From Chloroflexota bacterium (GTDB lineage Bacteria > Chloroflexota > Anaerolineae > Anaerolineales > Anaerolineaceae): a DNA stretch of 6,450 bases. Both the position numbers and the translations under genes were made by a program. The stretch's first letter is position 1, and the number at the start of each line of letters is the position of its first letter. The stretch spans positions 1 to 6,450 of the forward strand of contig JAJUJY010000215.1 of assembly GCA_029265085.1 (NCBI GenBank), in the 5' to 3' direction. Below the pieces are notes generated by a model that was given only the letters and a program-made list of their open reading frames with translations, made no database searches and was not told where the DNA came from. Shown in pieces: positions 1 to 5,908 of this stretch.

Positions 1-1411
1 GCCCGTGGTTGTGTTCAAGAGTCACAGGGACGCGCCGAAAGTGTTGATCGCCAACTCCAACATTGTGCCTCATTGGGCAACCTGGGAACACTTCGATGAA
101 CTCGCGAAAAAAGGCCTGATCATGTACGGGCAAATGACCGCCGGCTCCTGGATTTATATTGGCACGCAGGGTATTTTGCAGGGAACCTATGAAACTCTGG
201 CCTCGTTGGCTGTGCAAAAAGGCTGGCCGTCTTTGAAGGGAAAATTCGTCCTCACCGCCGGTTTGGGCGGCATGGGCGGCGCCCAACCGCTGGCGATCAC
301 TATGAATGAAGGCGTTGGCCTATGCATCGAAGTCGATCCTGCCCGTGCCCGCCGCCGCCAGGGAATCGGTTACGTGGACGATGTGGTGGACACACTCGAA
401 GAAGCCATGACGCTGGTGGAAGAATATAAACAAAAAGGCCAACCGCGCTCGATCAGCCTGATTGCTAACGCCGCCGATGTGTACCCCGAACTGGTGCTGC
501 GCGGCGTTATCCCCGATGTAGTCACCGACCAGACCCCCGCGCACGATGTGCTAAGCTATGTTCCCAGTGGTTTAAGCGTAGAAGAAGCTGAAACCATGCG
601 CCGCAGCGACCCCGCCGAATACGAACGCCGCTCGATGAAATCGATGGCGAACCATGTGGAAGCCATGCTGGAATTCCAAAAACGCGGCGCCGAGGTCTTT
701 GATTATGGTAATAATTTGCGCCAGCGCGCCTTTGATTACGGCGTGAAAGACGCTTTCAACTTCCCCGGATTTGTCCCGGCCTACATTCGCCCGCTCTTCT
801 GCGAAGGCAAAGGCCCCTTCCGCTGGGTAGCCCTATCCGGTGACAAAGAGGACATCTACCGCACCGATGAAGCGGTGATGGAACTCTTCCCCGAAGACGA
901 ACATCTGCACCGCTGGCTCAAGATGGCCCGCGAGAAAGTGCCCTTCCAGGGTCTGCCCTCGCGTATCTGCTGGCTTGGCTACGGCGAACGGGTTAAAGCT
1001 GGCCTGAAATTTAACGAACTGGTCGCAAAAGGTATTGTCAAAGCGCCGATCGTAATTGGCCGTGACCACCTGGATGCCGGTTCGGTAGCCTCACCCAACC
1101 GCGAAACCGAAGCGATGAAAGACGGCACGGATGCAGTCAGTGATTGGCCAATCTTGAACGCGCTGATCAACACCGCTGGTGGTGCAACCTGGGTCTCCTT
1201 CCATCACGGCGGAGGCGTTGGCATTGGTTACAGCCAGCATGCCGGCATGGTCATAGTTGCAGACGGCACCCCCGAGGCTGCCCGCCGGTTAGAGCGCGTC
1301 CTGAACAGCGATCCCGGCATGGGCGTTGTACGCCATGTAGATGCCGGGTATGATGAAGCCATTGCTGCCGCCAAGAAGCACAGCATCAAAGTACCCATGT
1401 TGAAAGGGTAA
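1..1411 (+). CDS. hutU: Urocanate hydratase (urocanase), 5'-truncated by the window edge
   Basis: Urocanase is the second enzyme of histidine degradation: cytosolic and NAD+-dependent, it hydrates urocanate to 4-imidazolone-5-propionate. The reading frame is open from base 2 with no real start; the GTG at 5 is an internal valine. About 469 residues are visible. The family is usually about 550-560, so roughly 85-90 N-terminal residues lie outside. Numbering from the GTG, a glycine-rich GGMGGAQP stretch (residues 88-95) belongs to the NAD+-binding part. The family signature FQGLPxRICW is intact at 314-323, with the catalytic cysteine at 322, matching Cys410 of the Pseudomonas enzyme once the missing part is added. 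The conserved C-terminal blocks [20 protein letters not shown] and [15 protein letters not shown] (400-414) are also intact. Stop TAA at 1409-1411. No terminator follows, and the next gene starts 6 bases on in the same frame. The enzyme should be functional; the identification is very secure. Confidence 0.97.
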   Translation, partial: PVVVFKSHRDAPKVLIANSNIVPHWATWEHFDELAKKGLIMYGQMTAGSWIYIGTQGILQGTYETLASLAVQKGWPSLKGKFVLTAGLGGMGGAQPLAITMNEGVGLCIEVDPARARRRQGIGYVDDVVDTLEEAMTLVEEYKQKGQPRSISLIANAADVYPELVLRGVIPDVVTDQTPAHDVLSYVPSGLSVEEAETMRRSDPAEYERRSMKSMANHVEAMLEFQKRGAEVFDYGNNLRQRAFDYGVKDAFNFPGFVPAYIRPLFCEGKGPFRWVALSGDKEDIYRTDEAVMELFPEDEHLHRWLKMAREKVPFQGLPSRICWLGYGERVKAGLKFNELVAKGIVKAPIVIGRDHLDAGSVASPNRETEAMKDGTDAVSDWPILNALINTAGGATWVSFHHGGGVGIGYSQHAGMVIVADGTPEAARRLERVLNSDPGMGVVRHVDAGYDEAIAAAKKHSIKVPMLKG

Positions 1412-1417
1412 GCCAGT

Positions 1418-1777
1418 TTGCGTACCCGCCGGTTTATTGGATTTGCCGCCTGCATCATCCTCGGTTTAGCTGCCGGGCTAATCTACGGCTGGATGATTCA
1501 TCCTGCCCGCTTTAGCGGCACCTCCCTGGATACCCTTCGTTCGGATTATAAGGCCGATTATATTTTGATGGTCGCGGAAGTTTACGGGGCGGACGGCAAC
1601 ACAGCCGCCGCCCTGGAATACCTCACCGAGCTGGATGCAAAAGCCAACCCAGGACGGCTGGTTCAAGAAGCGATTCTGACCGGCCAACAGTTAGGCTATC
1701 CGCGAGACGATATTGAACGCCTGGCTCGATTATTCCAGGCGATTGAAACCTGGCAGCCTACCCCAAAACAGCCATGA
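1418..1777 (+). CDS. Small single-pass membrane protein, upstream member of a tandem paralogous pair
   Basis: I do not recognise a named family. The 119-residue protein has a basic N-terminus (MRTRR) followed by one hydrophobic helix at about residues 7-27. The rest is soluble and helix-rich, with an AADGN-like turn (YGADGN, 56-61) resembling a TPR-like helical hairpin. By the positive-inside rule the N-terminus should be cytoplasmic and the bulk outside. The start is TTG at 1418: the only codons between it and the in-frame hutU stop are GCC and AGT, and no ATG occurs before residue 26. A ribosome site GAAAGGG (1402-1408) sits 9 bases upstream, inside the end of hutU. The stop overlaps the next ATG by 4 bases, so translational coupling is likely. 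Residues 16-72 align without gaps to residues 25-81 of the next protein, with 15 identities by hand count. The gene is very likely real; its function is unknown. Confidence 0.85.
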   Translation: MRTRRFIGFAACIILGLAAGLIYGWMIHPARFSGTSLDTLRSDYKADYILMVAEVYGADGNTAAALEYLTELDAKANPGRLVQEAILTGQQLGYPRDDIERLARLFQAIETWQPTPKQP

Positions 1778-2673
1778 ACGACGAATACTTTGAAGAAGAG
1801 GAACCTCGCCAGATTCCCTGGTATCTAGTTACCGGGATTGTTCTTGGGCTGCTGGTTGGTCTGCTGGTCTCACTGGTGATCAGCCCCATCAAATATATCG
1901 ACACAGCCCCAGCCATGCTGGCAGAACCATCCAAAGACCAATACCGGTTATTAATTTCCCTGGCTTTCCAGGCGGGTAGCAACTTCAGCCGCGCCGAAAG
2001 CCGCATGGCATTATTAGAAGACGCCAACCCACCCGAAGCACTGGCAGCCCACGCTCAACGAGTCATGGCAGACAGCCAGGATTTAAACGCAGCCCGCGCG
2101 CTGGCAGCGATGGCAGCCGCGTTAGCCAATCCGGCCTATCTTGACCCAACCCCCCTGCCCGCTGCCCAGGGCACACCCGAAGTTCAAAGCACCTCAGCGC
2201 AAGCATTTGCCACATTGGATCTTGCCCAAGCAGTACAGACCGCCACTCCACAGCCAACCCCAACCGTCCTCGAGCCGACCCGCACGCCGATTCCCACCTT
2301 TACCCCGCGCGCTACTCGCACCACACTGCCAACTCTGGGAGTACCATTTGTCCTGCGCGACCGGCAGGAAATTTGTGACCCGGCATCCGCTGGGCAGCTC
2401 CAACTTGAGCTGCACGACAACAACGGCAACCCGGTAGCAGGCGTACAAATCACGGTTAATTGGGCGGGAGGTGGTCAGGACCAGTTTTATACTGGCCTTT
2501 ATTCGTCCATCAGTGCCGGTTACGCAGATTTTGAAATGACTCCTGAGGTCACCTATTCCATTCGGATTGGCAATACCAGCGAAGCCATTGAAGACATCGC
2601 AGCCCCGGCTTGTCAGGGTGCAGATGGAAATTCATATTGGGGCGGGCTGCGGTTGGAACTTTTTCAACCCTGA
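1774..2673 (+). CDS. Membrane-anchored protein with Thr/Pro stalk and C-terminal beta-sandwich-like domain
   Basis: I do not recognise a named family. In order, the 299 residues hold: an acidic N-terminus (EEEE at 7-10); one membrane helix at about 17-36; a segment paralogous to the upstream protein (25-81) and a helical, alanine-rich region to about 120; a Thr/Pro-rich low-complexity stalk at about 125-188; and a terminal domain from about 200 to 299. The last has an alternating beta pattern (QLQLELHD, GVQITVNW, YSIRIGN) with an NNGNPVAGV turn like that of carboxypeptidase-regulatory or CNA-B-type Ig folds. The only two cysteines, 201 and 280, bracket this domain and could form an extracytoplasmic disulfide. 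It starts at ATG 1774, overlapping the preceding stop in ATGA, with no good ribosome site of its own, which suggests coupling. A strong hairpin terminator follows. By inference it displays a binding or structural domain outside the membrane; no catalytic motif is visible. Confidence 0.85.
   Translation: MNDEYFEEEEPRQIPWYLVTGIVLGLLVGLLVSLVISPIKYIDTAPAMLAEPSKDQYRLLISLAFQAGSNFSRAESRMALLEDANPPEALAAHAQRVMADSQDLNAARALAAMAAALANPAYLDPTPLPAAQGTPEVQSTSAQAFATLDLAQAVQTATPQPTPTVLEPTRTPIPTFTPRATRTTLPTLGVPFVLRDRQEICDPASAGQLQLELHDNNGNPVAGVQITVNWAGGGQDQFYTGLYSSISAGYADFEMTPEVTYSIRIGNTSEAIEDIAAPACQGADGNSYWGGLRLELFQP
2236..2340 (+). other. Thr/Pro-rich stalk-encoding low-complexity segment
   Basis: Codons 155-189 of the second membrane protein encode a run dominated by threonine and proline (TPQPTPT, TRTPIPTFTPRATRTT). 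The composition is typical of extended extracellular linkers between a membrane anchor and a distal domain. The DNA is not a perfect tandem repeat, so rapid copy-number change is not evident. Confidence 0.7.
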
Positions 2674-2687
2674 TCGAACCAGACAAT

Positions 2688-2720
2688 AAAACGGGCGGCT
2701 GTAGTTAGCCGCCCGTTTTT
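2688..2720. terminator. Bidirectional intrinsic terminator, perfect 13-bp stem
   Basis: AAAACGGGCGGCT (2688-2700) pairs perfectly with AGCCGCCCGTTTT (2707-2719) around the 6-base loop GTAGTT. It ends in five Ts on the plus strand, and in TTTTATTGT when read on the minus strand. It lies 14 bases after the plus-strand membrane-protein gene and 19 bases past the end of the minus-strand LCP gene, so it can end both convergent transcripts. Confidence 0.92.
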
Positions 2721-2739
2721 AGTTGGTTTAATCGGTGAC

Positions 2740-4170
2740 TTACGGATTAATCAGACCGCTTTGCGCCCAGTCATTCCCTAAAGCGATTGCAATATCATAC
2801 GGCGCATTCGGATCATAGCGATTATAAATGCGCGGATTTTGCAATTGCATTTTGCTAATCAAATATTGGACAGTGTATGGCTTGCCGTTATAAATAAAAA
2901 TGGTGGTCACATCATAATTTTGATCAGCATTATTCTCATCGACCACATTAATGCCTTCATTTCGTAAAAATTCCGCCGTTACACCGGCTAGGCCAGCTGT
3001 GTAGGTGCCATTCTGGATGGAAATGCGCGCAGCCTCCTGCGTCATCAATTCTTTCGGGTCTTGCGCAACCGCAGCCGGACCTACCGGGCCGCCCGTGGTA
3101 AAGACCTGGTCGCGCACAAGGCGCACCTTGTCCGGGATCGGTTTTAAAATATCCAAACCATCCGGAGATTTTCCAAATTCAACTGCATCGGTACCGATAA
3201 CCACGGACTTGATATCTTCCGGTGGAATTTGCTGGGCTAACCAGGCCAGCTTGATAATGTCATTCAAAGTCATATTCGTCCGGATACCGGCAGAAAGGTC
3301 ATTGTAAAGTTTGGGGGCTTTCGCAACCAGTTTCGGCATCTGGTCATACTGCAGGATACGATTCCGAATAGCCATCACCACCTGCTGCTGCCTTTTCGCG
3401 CGGTCAAAATCTCCACCGTCCGTATGGCGCTGGCGGGCATACGCCAGAGCCAGTTCGCCGTTGAGCGTATATTGACCCGGAGTGAGATTCACCTTAGGGG
3501 ATGGACCGACCGGATCAATGATCATTTCTTGATCCACATCGATAAGCACCCCGCCTATTTCATCAATAAACTTAACAAAGGCCATGAAATCGACCTGAGC
3601 ATAATAATTAATCGGCACACCCAAGAATTGTTTAACCGTTTCAACAGCCAACCCTGGACCACCGCCCGGCATTTTGTTCGCTTCCCCCAGGAAATAAGCG
3701 GTATTAATCTTCCCGTAATCAAATCCAGGAATGTTAACCCACATATCGCGCGGGACAGACAGCATTCCGGCTGTGCGGCTGAGCGGATCTAATGTAAACA
3801 GCATCATCGTGTCGGTACGTGGTGTTTCACCGGCTTCCCAATCACGATAATCCAACCCCATAATCAACACAGTGATACGGCTGGTCCCATCCCAGGCTTC
3901 CGCCGTAGGACCTTCCACCGGCTGCAGTGCAATATCAGCAGGCACGGGGGTACCATCACCAGTTTTGATTCCGCCGCTGTCCACCGGAATACCGTCCAGC
4001 GGGGTAATCGTCCAGGTGCGGAACATATCCCTGGCTACCTGGAACAAAACCACGCCGGTAATGATCGCCAAAACCAAAAATACAGAACCCAAAATCAAGG
4101 TCAGGCGATCAATTTTTAATCGTTTTGGGTGAGATCGATTTTGAAAATTTGCCATAGATGTTTTCTTCAT
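2740..4170 (-). CDS. LytR-CpsA-Psr (LCP) family glycopolymer transferase with LytR_C-type C-terminal domain
   Basis: LCP proteins are membrane-anchored phosphotransferases that move undecaprenyl-linked glycopolymers onto the cell wall or another acceptor outside the membrane. The 476 residues contain a basic cytoplasmic N-terminus, one membrane helix at about 22-44, a linker, the LCP domain at about 98-275, and a C-terminal LytR_C-like domain at about 381-466. Family residues are visible: R118 and D120 (PRTDTMM), R141-D142 (LSVPRD), GKIN at 153-156, and the signature YARQRHTDGGDFDRAKRQQQ (244-263) with R246, R248, D256, R257 and R260. These normally bind the polyprenyl pyrophosphate and Mg2+. 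The start is uncertain: ATG at 4170 lacks a clear ribosome site, and ATG at 4155 (Met6) is an alternative. It lies 62 bases downstream of the Trm112-like gene on the same strand, with no terminator between, and is probably co-transcribed. The polymer it transfers cannot be told from sequence. Confidence 0.95.
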   Translation of the reverse strand: MKKTSMANFQNRSHPKRLKIDRLTLILGSVFLVLAIITGVVLFQVARDMFRTWTITPLDGIPVDSGGIKTGDGTPVPADIALQPVEGPTAEAWDGTSRITVLIMGLDYRDWEAGETPRTDTMMLFTLDPLSRTAGMLSVPRDMWVNIPGFDYGKINTAYFLGEANKMPGGGPGLAVETVKQFLGVPINYYAQVDFMAFVKFIDEIGGVLIDVDQEMIIDPVGPSPKVNLTPGQYTLNGELALAYARQRHTDGGDFDRAKRQQQVVMAIRNRILQYDQMPKLVAKAPKLYNDLSAGIRTNMTLNDIIKLAWLAQQIPPEDIKSVVIGTDAVEFGKSPDGLDILKPIPDKVRLVRDQVFTTGGPVGPAAVAQDPKELMTQEAARISIQNGTYTAGLAGVTAEFLRNEGINVVDENNADQNYDVTTIFIYNGKPYTVQYLISKMQLQNPRIYNRYDPNAPYDIAIALGNDWAQSGLINP

Positions 4171-4232
4171 TAATTGAAAACTGAATTCATGCCCTGAAAG
4201 GTTGCAAGTTCAGTTCCAATAAAAAAGCTTGA

Positions 4233-4454
4233 CTAACTCATCGGAGGAGGCGGAACAGGTAATGCGTCTTCTATTGTATTAACCCACTTATCGCCTTCAT
4301 CAATGAGCATCACCGGAATATCATCCACGATGGGATATTTCCGCCCGCAATCCTGGCAAATCAGCCAGGTTTCTTTTACAAGATTGAGCAGTCCTTCTTT
4401 TTCCCGAACGCAAACCGGGCAGCGCAAAATCTCAAGTAAATCTGGGTGAACCAT
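4233..4454 (-). CDS. Trm112 family (UPF0434/YcaR-like) zinc-ribbon protein
   Basis: This small 73-residue protein has the Trm112-like fold. HPDLLEILRCPVC near the N-terminus and YPIVDDIPVML at 40-50 are hallmark blocks. Two CxxC pairs, C12/C15 and C33/C36, should bind one zinc ion. In eukaryotes and archaea Trm112 activates methyltransferases of tRNA, rRNA and release factor; the role of the short bacterial form is poorly defined. The tail after residue 55 is short and proline-rich (VPPPPMS). The start ATG at 4452-4454 has a very good ribosome site, GGGAGGA (complement of 4459-4465), 4 bases upstream. It is the first gene of a probable operon with the LCP gene and is read from the divergent control region shared with the transporter gene. 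Confidence 0.93.
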   Translation of the reverse strand: MVHPDLLEILRCPVCVREKEGLLNLVKETWLICQDCGRKYPIVDDIPVMLIDEGDKWVNTIEDALPVPPPPMS

Positions 4455-4472
4455 TCTTTCCTCCCGGAATAG

Positions 4473-4499
4473 GGTACTTACATACGTATCAATTGTACC
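4473..4499. promoter_or_regulatory. Nested palindrome, possible operator at the Trm112-LCP transcription start
   Basis: GGTAC (4473-4477) and GTACC (4495-4499) form an outer inverted repeat around the perfect palindrome ATACGTAT (4482-4489). The two are centred within about half a base of each other. The right arm overlaps the minus-strand extended -10 box and the centre falls near the predicted transcription start, a typical place for a repressor. The arms are short, so chance is possible. No regulator gene is present in the window. Confidence 0.3.
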
Positions 4500-4500
4500 A
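4492..4500 (-). promoter_or_regulatory. Extended -10 box for the Trm112-LCP operon
   Basis: Read on the minus strand the sequence is TGGTACAAT, a good extended -10 (TGn plus TACAAT), giving a leader of about 30 bases before the ATG at 4454. There is no convincing -35 at 17 bases; the extended element may compensate. Confidence 0.5.
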
Positions 4501-4507
4501 CGAGCTT

Positions 4508-4537
4508 ATTAAACCTATTATCTCCGCAGTCAGTCAA
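4508..4537 (-). promoter_or_regulatory. Second candidate promoter for the Trm112-LCP operon
   Basis: On the minus strand, TTGACT (4537-4532) and TTTAAT (4513-4508) are separated by 18 bases, each one mismatch from the sigma-70 consensus. It would give a leader of about 45 bases. It may be an alternative to, or an upstream partner of, the extended -10 box at 4492-4500. Confidence 0.4.
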
Positions 4538-4605
4538 GATTTTTGTCAGTTATACCCTGGCTGCGTGCCTGTTCACCTTGTAAACCCGCTCAAAAGAACA
4601 CTCAA

Positions 4606-4614
4606 TGGTAAAAT
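4606..4614 (+). promoter_or_regulatory. Candidate extended -10 box for the transporter gene
   Basis: TGGTAAAAT matches an extended -10 (TGn plus TAAAAT) and would start transcription near 4621, about 40 bases before the coding start. No -35 is seen at the usual distance. Its resemblance to the minus-strand TGGTACAAT box in the same region supports it slightly. Confidence 0.35.
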
Positions 4615-4647
4615 TTGCAGGCATGATACATCTATTCTGATCTTTAT

Positions 4648-4653
4648 AGGTGG
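4648..4653 (+). promoter_or_regulatory. Ribosome binding site that fixes the TTG start of the transporter
   Basis: AGGTGG, one mismatch from AGGAGG, lies 6 bases before the TTG at 4660 and 9 bases before a second in-frame TTG at 4663. The first in-frame ATG is codon 20, already inside the first membrane helix, and the ATG at 4691 is out of frame. One of the two adjacent TTG codons must therefore be the start. Confidence 0.65.
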
Positions 4654-4659
4654 TTCCCG

Positions 4660-5901
4660 TTGTTGCGCATTCGTTCCCGCCTGATAAAAAATGAATACCC
4701 GGGCCAGTTCTGGTTGATGTTTGCAGGTATGTTCATCAGCACAATTGGCGCAAGTATGATCTGGCCTTTTCTGATGATCTATGTCAGCGAGAAGATTGAC
4801 CAGCCGCTTACCGTTGCGGCCTCGTTAATGACCATTAACGCAATTGCCGGAATTATCTCATCCTTTATCGCCGGGCCAATTGTGGACCGGTTGGGACGGA
4901 AATGGGTTATGGTGGTCAGTCTGTTTTTGGATGGTCTGGCGTATCTCTTATTAAGCCAGGCATCTTCGCTGCTGGCATTTGCCGTCTTAATGGGCTTGCG
5001 TGGAGCGGTCAACCCGCTCTACCGGGTTGGGGCAGATGCGATGATGGCCGACTTGATCCCGGCGGAAAAGCGTATTGACGCCTATTCCTTATTGCGGTTA
5101 AGTAATAATCTGGGAATTTCGGTTGGGCCAGCCATCGGCGGATTTATTGCAACCGCTTCCTATTCCGTTGCGTTTTATTGCGCAGCCATCGGATTAGTTG
5201 GGTACAGTTTGATGCTGCTTTTCCGCGCGCGCGAGACCCTGCCGGTCGAGTTCAATCCCGGGGAACAGCGCACATTCGAACCACTTGGCGGATACACCCG
5301 CATATTAAAAGACCGCCAATTTTTATCGTTTACACTTAATTTCACGCTGACACAAATCTGTGCAGCCATGATCTGGATTTTACTATCCGTGTATACCAAA
5401 ACCAATTACGGTATTCCGGAAAGCCAATACAGCTTCATTCCCGTCACAAACGCGCTGATGGTGGTCCTTTTACAAGTTCCGATTACCATGCTGAGCAAAC
5501 AATATAAACCACTCCCTGTAATGGCTGTAGGCTCTTTACTCTATACCATTGCCGTGACCAGCATCGGTTTTGGCACCGGTTTTTGGGGATTCTGGGTTAG
5601 CATGGTGATTATGACCTTTGGAGAGTTAATCCTGGTGCCTACCTCATCGACATTTGCCGCGAACTTAGCCCCGGCAGATATGCGCGGCCGTTATATGAGT
5701 ATTTATGGATTATCCTGGAGCGCAGCCGCCGGTATTGGACCGGTATATGGCGGTTTATTAAATGATAATTTAGGCCCTCAAACCACCTGGTTTGGCGGAG
5801 GCATAGTTGGCCTGTTTAGCACGCTGCTTTTTGTTGTTTTTGCAATTAGGCGAGCCGCACAAAATAAAGCGGCAGCTGCAGCCGCGCCTGCTGAACAATA
5901 A
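4660..5901 (+). CDS. Major facilitator superfamily transporter, drug:H+ antiporter (DHA1)-like
   Basis: This is an integral membrane transporter of 413 residues, normal for a 12-helix MFS protein, with hydrophobic segments throughout and a longer loop at about 190-215 between the two six-helix halves. Motif A between helices 2 and 3 is clear: GPIVDRLGRK at 72-81, with D76, R77, G79 and R80. Helix 5 carries motif C of drug:proton antiporters, GxxxGPxxGG, at 152-161. The second half has GELILVPTSS (321-330) and RGRYMSIYG (342-350), common in multidrug-type MFS proteins. The substrate is not predictable; drug or small-metabolite export is an inference from motif C. The start is TTG at 4660 (or 4663), chosen from the upstream AGGTGG. 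The C-terminus is a short alanine-rich tail (AAAAAAPAEQ). It is transcribed alone, divergent from the Trm112-LCP genes and convergent with the threonine synthase gene, 7 bases away. Confidence 0.93.
   Translation: MLRIRSRLIKNEYPGQFWLMFAGMFISTIGASMIWPFLMIYVSEKIDQPLTVAASLMTINAIAGIISSFIAGPIVDRLGRKWVMVVSLFLDGLAYLLLSQASSLLAFAVLMGLRGAVNPLYRVGADAMMADLIPAEKRIDAYSLLRLSNNLGISVGPAIGGFIATASYSVAFYCAAIGLVGYSLMLLFRARETLPVEFNPGEQRTFEPLGGYTRILKDRQFLSFTLNFTLTQICAAMIWILLSVYTKTNYGIPESQYSFIPVTNALMVVLLQVPITMLSKQYKPLPVMAVGSLLYTIAVTSIGFGTGFWGFWVSMVIMTFGELILVPTSSTFAANLAPADMRGRYMSIYGLSWSAAAGIGPVYGGLLNDNLGPQTTWFGGGIVGLFSTLLFVVFAIRRAAQNKAAAAAAPAEQ
5869..5885 (-). terminator. Candidate terminator of the threonine synthase gene, inside the transporter's coding end
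   Basis: On the minus strand GCGGC and GCCGC pair around a 7-base loop and are followed at once by TTTATTTT. It lies about 24 bases past the threonine synthase stop, within the codons for the transporter's alanine-rich tail. The stem is only 5 bp but all G-C. The alanine-codon run could produce such a stem by chance. Confidence 0.4.
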
Positions 5902-5908
5902 ACACCGA

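Larger units (their letters stand above)
4455..4659. other. Divergent intergenic control region
   Basis: These 205 bases separate the minus-strand Trm112-like gene from the plus-strand transporter gene. They are more AT-rich than the flanking genes and hold candidate promoters in both directions plus a nested palindrome (listed separately). I see no credible small gene, riboswitch or tRNA in it. Confidence 0.8.

Noticed and set aside
1409..1420. Possible hutU-membrane protein fusion by stop readthrough or sequencing error
   Set aside because: hutU ends at the usual family C-terminus and the second gene has its own ribosome site, so separate genes are the simpler reading.
2141..2453. Alternative reading frames on both strands over the Thr/Pro stalk
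   Set aside because: These are by-products of the proline- and threonine-rich codons of the real gene in the other frame.
3424..3792. Plus-strand reading frame antisense to the LCP gene
   Set aside because: The minus strand holds a complete, motif-rich LCP gene. The antisense frame has no supporting start signal or recognisable motif.
4179..4215. Inverted repeat AACTGAA / TTCAGTT with a 23-base gap between the Trm112-like and LCP genes
   Set aside because: The arms are only 7 bp, AT-rich and far apart, with no T-run where a terminator would need one. Chance is likely.
4493..4684. Possible 63-residue plus-strand reading frame in the divergent intergenic region
   Set aside because: It has no ribosome site, overlaps the promoter region and the start of the transporter gene, and its composition does not look like a folded protein.
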